From: Candidatus Poribacteria bacterium
GTDB lineage: Bacteria > Poribacteria > WGA-4E > WGA-3G
NCBI GenBank assembly: GCA_022821725.1
Contig: JAJEDB010000147.1
Coordinates: 28,209 to 92,208, forward strand
Reading direction: 5' to 3'
Length of the DNA stretch: 64,000 bases
The position numbers and the translations under genes were made by a program. The number at the start of each line of letters is the position of its first letter. Position 1 is the first letter of the stretch. Below are positions 59,941 through 64,000 of this stretch, piece after piece. Below the pieces are notes generated by a model, which saw nothing but the letters and a program-made list of their open reading frames with translations, searched no databases and was not told the origin of the DNA.

Positions 59941-62381
59941 AAATTGTCCTTCGTCCCACGGCGCAATCGAAACGGATCACTTTTGACGATCTCTGTAATC
60001 ATCACAGAACTCCTATAACCTCCGGCTTCAAGTTGTGCCACGATCCTATCAATGGTCGATCGGTCATAGTATTCCAATCCTCTACCTAAAGCATAGGTTA
60101 ACATTTTCTCCGTCAGACAACGTAAGAACTGCTCTTTTCTGTCCTTGACGACCTGTTTCAGGTCTGCTACGCCGTTCAATATCGTTCCATCCGGCAATTC
60201 CGCGGTCGTATCAATATCCAATTCGCCATCTTTCCACCGAAAAGCCCCAATGGCGTTATAGTTTTCGAGTGCGAATCCGATCGGATCCATTTTCGCATGA
60301 CAGTTAGCACATGCCGGATCCGCTCGGTGTTGCTCAAGACGTTCACGCAGTGTACTCCCGTGAACCGCCTCACCCTCTTCTTCCAATTCCGGGACATCCG
60401 GTGGTGGCGGTGGCGGCGGTGTACCGAGTATCTGTTCCAGAACCCAACGTCCCCTTTTGACAGGAGACGTGCGCGTCGGATTAGAAGTCACCGTCAAGAC
60501 GCTGGCGTGACTCAGGACGCCACCGCGTGCGTTCCCTTGTATCTTGACCCGTCGAAACGATCTGCCTTTAATCGCTTCTCCACCCGGTACCGGATTCTTT
60601 TGTCCTCTCCAGTTTCCCTGTGTATCCATAATGCCGTAGTGGTTTGCGATGGTTTGATTGAGGAAAGTGTAATCGGCATCAATCAGATCCAGGACACTGC
60701 GATCTTCGCGAAAGATGGATTCGACAAAAAGCTCCGTCTCCTTTAGCATGGCGAGACGTAAGCTACCTGTGAAATACGGAAATTGTTCGAGATCAGGCGC
60801 AGCCGTTGTCAGTCGCTGGATTTGCAGCCATTGGGTTCCGAAGTTACTTCCCAATTCGGAGGCTTTCGGATCTGCAAGCATGCGCTTAACTTGTGACGCC
60901 AGATTGGCAGTGAGTTGCTTTTTTTCAGCCAGTCCAAGGAGTTCGTCATCTGGCATGCTGCACCACAAGAAGTAGGAAAGCCGAGAAGCGAGTTGAAACT
61001 CATCAATCGGATACGGTTCTGAACCCAATGGACGGTCGTCTAACTCCAACCGAAATAGGAATTTCGGTGAACACAGCATAACTTTAATCGCAGCTTGAAT
61101 CCCTGCCTCCCACGACACCCCATCCGCTTGGACTGACGCTACAAACTCGGCAAGTTGCTCCACTTCGTTTTCGGTGGGTGGACGGCGATAGCCGCGCCGA
61201 AGCAACCGCGTTAGCACTTCACGGGTCTGCGCTGCTTGCGAAATATCAGGTGTGCACGCCAGAATTTCAAAATGAGAGTCGGGTCTGGTGTCTAAGGGTC
61301 CCTCTGCCCAGAGTGTGCGAATCTGGAGTTTGGCCTGTGGTTCACCTTCTCTTGGTTTCAGCATCGCAATGCCGACTTTTTCTATGTTCGGAATACCGGT
61401 AATATGGACTTCAATTGTCTGTCTCTTTTCTTCCTCGCGTGCGGTAATCTCAAAAGCCTTCAGAACCTTGATGTTGTTGTCTGCCGTCGGATCTACGCCG
61501 ACTAAGCGTGCGAGTTTCTCCGGTGGGGTCAGTTCTTCCAATTTCTCACCCTGAATGAATAGAACGACTTCCACGGGGGTATCGCTGTCCGTTTCGGCGT
61601 AAAGCGTTGCGTGATAGACGATTTCCACATCTGGGAATATCTTGAAATATGTCGCTCCTGTTGTGAAGGGACCAGATTTCCACGCTTCTGTAGCCGTTGG
61701 ATCGAGCAGACGATAACGTTCATCAGGGACATCGTCGTGGCGCGGCTCGAGACGACTTCCACCTTGGTAACGTTTCGAGGGTGGTGGCGGATCCAACAAG
61801 ATAACACGCGTGGCGATTGCCTCCGCGGCTTCAAGGTAACGCTCCATTAGCAGTGACGACATCGTAAGCACATCGCCAATATTATCAAATCCGTGTCCGA
61901 CATCATCGGCAGGAAAATTCTCGGTTGGATTGAAATCAACACCCAGTAGATCTCGGACGGTATTTTTGTATTCGACCTTATTGAGGCGGCGCACCGTTAC
62001 GCGTCCAGGATCCGGCTTAGCCATGCGATCGGCATATTCAAAGATTGCTTCAATGTGCGCAACAAAAGATTCCGACGTTTCTATCGGTGGAAGCCAATCA
62101 CTGTCCGGTGGCGGCATCTGCCCCGTTGTGAGCATGTCCAGAATCCGATCCCAGATATCCCTGTTCTCAATTAAAGAACGATTGTCCGTGAATGAATCCA
62201 AGGAAAGTTCGGCGGCAGGCTGGTCACCGGTGTGACAACTAAAACAGTACTCTTCCAAGAAGATAGCACCATTTTGTGAAAAATCGGAAGGGACCGTTTC
62301 ACCCGCGTTGGCAGCAAGTGCAACGAGCAGTAGCACGAAGATCAGACAGAAACAAGGTGAGGCATAATTAATCGAAATCAT
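59937..62381 (-). CDS. DUF1592-type protein (DUF1587/1592/1588/1585 planctomycete cytochrome family)
   Basis: An 814-residue exported protein with a signal peptide (~26 residues). The N-terminal cytochrome c-type site CFSCH (Cys46, Cys49, His50) binds haem. DUF1587 follows ([20 protein letters not shown]), then DUF1595/DUF1592-type helices ([38 protein letters not shown]), DUF1588 ([40 protein letters not shown]) and DUF1585 ([20 protein letters not shown]). The second CANCH may be another haem site. It probably acts in periplasmic electron transfer or polymer breakdown with DUF1552. It overlaps the zinc peptidase gene by four bases. Confidence 0.93.
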   Translation of the reverse strand: MISINYASPCFCLIFVLLLVALAANAGETVPSDFSQNGAIFLEEYCFSCHTGDQPAAELSLDSFTDNRSLIENRDIWDRILDMLTTGQMPPPDSDWLPPIETSESFVAHIEAIFEYADRMAKPDPGRVTVRRLNKVEYKNTVRDLLGVDFNPTENFPADDVGHGFDNIGDVLTMSSLLMERYLEAAEAIATRVILLDPPPPSKRYQGGSRLEPRHDDVPDERYRLLDPTATEAWKSGPFTTGATYFKIFPDVEIVYHATLYAETDSDTPVEVVLFIQGEKLEELTPPEKLARLVGVDPTADNNIKVLKAFEITAREEEKRQTIEVHITGIPNIEKVGIAMLKPREGEPQAKLQIRTLWAEGPLDTRPDSHFEILACTPDISQAAQTREVLTRLLRRGYRRPPTENEVEQLAEFVASVQADGVSWEAGIQAAIKVMLCSPKFLFRLELDDRPLGSEPYPIDEFQLASRLSYFLWCSMPDDELLGLAEKKQLTANLASQVKRMLADPKASELGSNFGTQWLQIQRLTTAAPDLEQFPYFTGSLRLAMLKETELFVESIFREDRSVLDLIDADYTFLNQTIANHYGIMDTQGNWRGQKNPVPGGEAIKGRSFRRVKIQGNARGGVLSHASVLTVTSNPTRTSPVKRGRWVLEQILGTPPPPPPPDVPELEEEGEAVHGSTLRERLEQHRADPACANCHAKMDPIGFALENYNAIGAFRWKDGELDIDTTAELPDGTILNGVADLKQVVKDRKEQFLRCLTEKMLTYALGRGLEYYDRSTIDRIVAQLEAGGYRSSVMITEIVKSDPFRLRRGTKDNL

Positions 62382-62782
62382 GAGTATGTTTCCTGCGCTG
62401 TGGAAATGAAGTTTTGTGTTATTGTAACAACGTTTGCGTTTGGTTATACGTTTACGTGAATATACAGTAATTATACCTTAGTATGAAACATAACCGCAAA
62501 TAAAAATCCACGATGATGAATTATGAAAATAAGTTTACATCTCAACAGAAGCGAAAACCTGCCATCCCTGTTGGCGAGGTTAGGAAACCCCACCAATCTT
62601 CTGGTGTATATTTTACCACAAATACTGGATTATTTAGTTTTTTGAACAGAATTTGCGCTTTAAGGCCAATTCTGCTAAAATGACGGTGTTAGAAATAGCA
62701 AAGGTTCTCAGCGACTGTCCACGTGTCCTTCTAACCTAACGCATCCAAATGTGTTAAAAACACGATAGGAGCATCTACAGCC
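62382..62782. other. 401-bp divergent intergenic region with two candidate promoters and a degenerate hairpin repeat
   Basis: No gene is seen. For the minus strand, TATAAT (62475-62470) with TTGCGG (62499-62494) at 18-bp spacing may serve the DUF1592 gene. For the plus strand, TTGCGC (62653-62658) and TAAAAT (62676-62681) at 17 bp may serve the dehydrogenase gene. GGCGAGGTT, AGGA, AACCCCACC (62573-62594) is a 7-of-9 paired relative of the hairpin repeats at 12636 and 42946, in the other orientation. Confidence 0.6.
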
Positions 62783-63853
62783 ATGAACCGACACACACAA
62801 GAAACAATTGTGAACGCAGGCGCGTTACAAACCGTCTGTAGCCGACTTTACCAAAAAGTAGGCGTTGCCGAATCAGATGCAGATACCGTCGCAGAAATGC
62901 AAGTCCTGATGGATCTGCGGGGCGTTCATTCACACGCGACGCGTGCCGTGCCACGTTACGTCCGAGGCATCATCAACGGTGATATAAATCCTACACCGGC
63001 ACTTCAAACACTTGAAGACAATGCCGCTTCCGTTTTGTTAGATGGCGACCGAGGGTTGGGACATCTCGTCGGTGTTCGGGCAATGAATCTCGCCATTGAA
63101 AAGGCGAAATCCGCTTCGATTGGCGTGGCGATTGTTCGGAACAGCAATCACTTTGGGGCTGCTTCCAGCCATGCGATGCGAGCCGCGGAACACGATATGA
63201 TCGGTTTCGCGACCACGAACGGACTCGGTGTGAACGTCGCTGTCTTCGGCGCGAGAAGCACTTCGATCGGAAACAATGCGCTCTCCTTTGCCATTCCTGC
63301 TGGCGAAGAGCCACCGATCGTATTGGATATGGCGTGTGGTGCTGCCGCAGCTGGACGGATCGGAACCGCACGGCTATACCAAGAAAAGATCCCGTTGGGA
63401 TGGGCACTGGACGCGGACGGCAATGAGACCGATGATCCAAGTAAGGTTGCCGCGATCTTACCTGCCGCGGGTCCCAAAGGCTCTGCGCTTGCGATTGTAA
63501 TGGACGTGTTGTGTGGTCCCTTAAGCGGTGGACTAATGGGTATCAACAAACATTATCAGCCTGGAGATGCGCCACGCGAGAAACGCGTATCCTCACACTT
63601 TTTCTTCGCGATTAACATCGCCAGTTTCACCTCTATCGTTGAATTCAAGGCTGAAATTGACCGACAGATTCGGATGACGCGTCAAGCGACGCCGCGCAGT
63701 GGATTTACGCGCGTCACACTCCCCGGCGAGATTGAGTGGGAATTGACGCAGGAACGTCTCGCAAATGGAATTCCGCTCCACAAAGAACCAGTGCAAGAAA
63801 TTGAACGACTCGCCGACGAATTAAATGTTGAAATTCCGTGGGATCGGATGTAA
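62783..63853 (+). CDS. Malate/L-lactate/ureidoglycolate dehydrogenase (Ldh2) family oxidoreductase
   Basis: A 356-residue NAD(P)-dependent 2-hydroxyacid dehydrogenase of the Ldh_2 family, unrelated in fold to classical malate dehydrogenases. Typical blocks are MQVLMDLRGVHSHATRAVPR, GVAIVRNSNHFGAASSHAMR, GFATTNGLGVNVAVFGARS and LDMACGAAAAGRIGTARLY. The substrate may be malate, lactate, 2,3-diketogulonate or ureidoglycolate. TAGGAG lies 12 bases from the ATG. It stands alone with a likely promoter at 62653. Cytoplasmic. Confidence 0.92.
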   Translation: MNRHTQETIVNAGALQTVCSRLYQKVGVAESDADTVAEMQVLMDLRGVHSHATRAVPRYVRGIINGDINPTPALQTLEDNAASVLLDGDRGLGHLVGVRAMNLAIEKAKSASIGVAIVRNSNHFGAASSHAMRAAEHDMIGFATTNGLGVNVAVFGARSTSIGNNALSFAIPAGEEPPIVLDMACGAAAAGRIGTARLYQEKIPLGWALDADGNETDDPSKVAAILPAAGPKGSALAIVMDVLCGPLSGGLMGINKHYQPGDAPREKRVSSHFFFAINIASFTSIVEFKAEIDRQIRMTRQATPRSGFTRVTLPGEIEWELTQERLANGIPLHKEPVQEIERLADELNVEIPWDRM

Positions 63854-63890
63854 TTAGTCGAGGGGTGTGTAAAGTTTTTGTCCTTAGGCG

Positions 63891-64000
63891 TTAGGCAGCT
63901 TGTGGGTGTTGTGCTTGCCAAAAGGTGTCCCAAGCGTCATTCTTCAATAAACACCGCCAGAATAAGATAGCGTTGATGCCGTTTTGTGTCCATCGCATGC
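63891..64000 (-). CDS. C-terminal end of a probable transposase, cut by the window edge
   Basis: An open frame entering from the right edge and ending at a TAA at 63891-63893. It reads MRWTQNGINAILFWRCLLKN then DAWDTFWQAQHPQAA. The pattern (RW-x-x-x-G-x-x-A-x-L-x-x-R, then D-x-F-W) resembles the end of ISKra4-type or related transposases. Only 36 codons are visible, so family and completeness cannot be judged. It is convergent with the dehydrogenase gene, with 37 bp between stops. Confidence 0.5.
   Translation of the reverse strand, partial: MRWTQNGINAILFWRCLLKNDAWDTFWQAQHPQAA

Noticed and set aside
1..64000. tRNA, rRNA or CRISPR array
   Set aside because: No cloverleaf-like sequence with CCA-proximal acceptor stem, no rRNA landmark and no regularly spaced direct repeats were noticed by eye; a covariance-model search would be decisive.

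Overview
The window is a gene-dense bacterial chromosome segment of roughly 50% GC. It carries 44 protein genes that I can support end to end, plus two genes cut by the window edges. I see no rRNA, tRNA, CRISPR array or prophage. The gene content includes three phytanoyl-CoA-type dioxygenases, several LamG proteins, DUF1552 and DUF1592 proteins, a sulfatase, two DUF6785-type membrane proteins, VCBS and ASPIC proteins and a MoxR/DUF58/VWA/DUF4175 operon. This fits Candidatus Poribacteria or a close relative in the wider Planctomycetes-like world. That placement is inferred from gene content only.

Layout. 1-4061: tail of an ECF sigma factor with a long C-terminal extension, then two ABC-2 type permeases. 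4234-7700: nucleoside phosphorylase, PhyH dioxygenase, secreted LamG protein, methyltransferase. 7892-12603: a TetR regulator, two tandem paralogous FG-GAP/VCBS exported proteins and a small outer-membrane-like protein. All three leaders here carry the same 31-bp element. 12752-15765: second PhyH, peptidase E-like S51 peptidase, enolase-superfamily dehydratase. 15795-32694: nine minus-strand genes running MoxR, DUF58, BatA-like, VWA/amidotransferase-like, DUF4175, beta-propeller hydrolase-like, alpha-toroid protein, a repeat-rich secreted protein and DUF6785. 33013-36719: aldo/keto reductase, third PhyH and sulfatase, probably one operon. 36894-42924: M81 peptidase, propeller hydrolase, TolB-like propeller, Rieske-helical fusion. 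42971-47694: a LamG-GH67-beta-helix fusion, a LamG protein and a small membrane protein. 47947-54862: LamG, TPR, FGE-like, ASPIC-ankyrin and DUF6785. 55315-64000: metal-binding minidomain, VOC protein, a DUF1592 / zinc peptidase / SMP-30 / DUF1552 block, an Ldh2-type dehydrogenase, and the end of a probable transposase.

How the genes work together. Much of the window looks built for sensing, binding and degrading extracellular polysaccharide and organic material: sulfatase, GH67-like glucuronidase, beta-propeller hydrolases, sugar-acid dehydratase, gluconolactonase-like protein, secreted LamG and VCBS proteins. The MoxR block is a chaperone/VWA envelope module of unknown client.

The most interesting signals are four. 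(i) A compact TetR circuit has a shared 31-bp element and the footprint of a tandem duplication with loss of one gene copy. (ii) A secreted 827-residue protein with about eight short beta repeats sits downstream of the MoxR/VWA operon. (iii) A LamG-GH67-pectin-lyase-fold fusion has its stop codon inside a dispersed hairpin repeat. (iv) A lipoprotein zinc peptidase is embedded in the DUF1592/DUF1552 block, next to an SMP-30 protein that wears a DUF1552-type Tat signal. All functional statements rest on motif recognition by eye; no database search was run.
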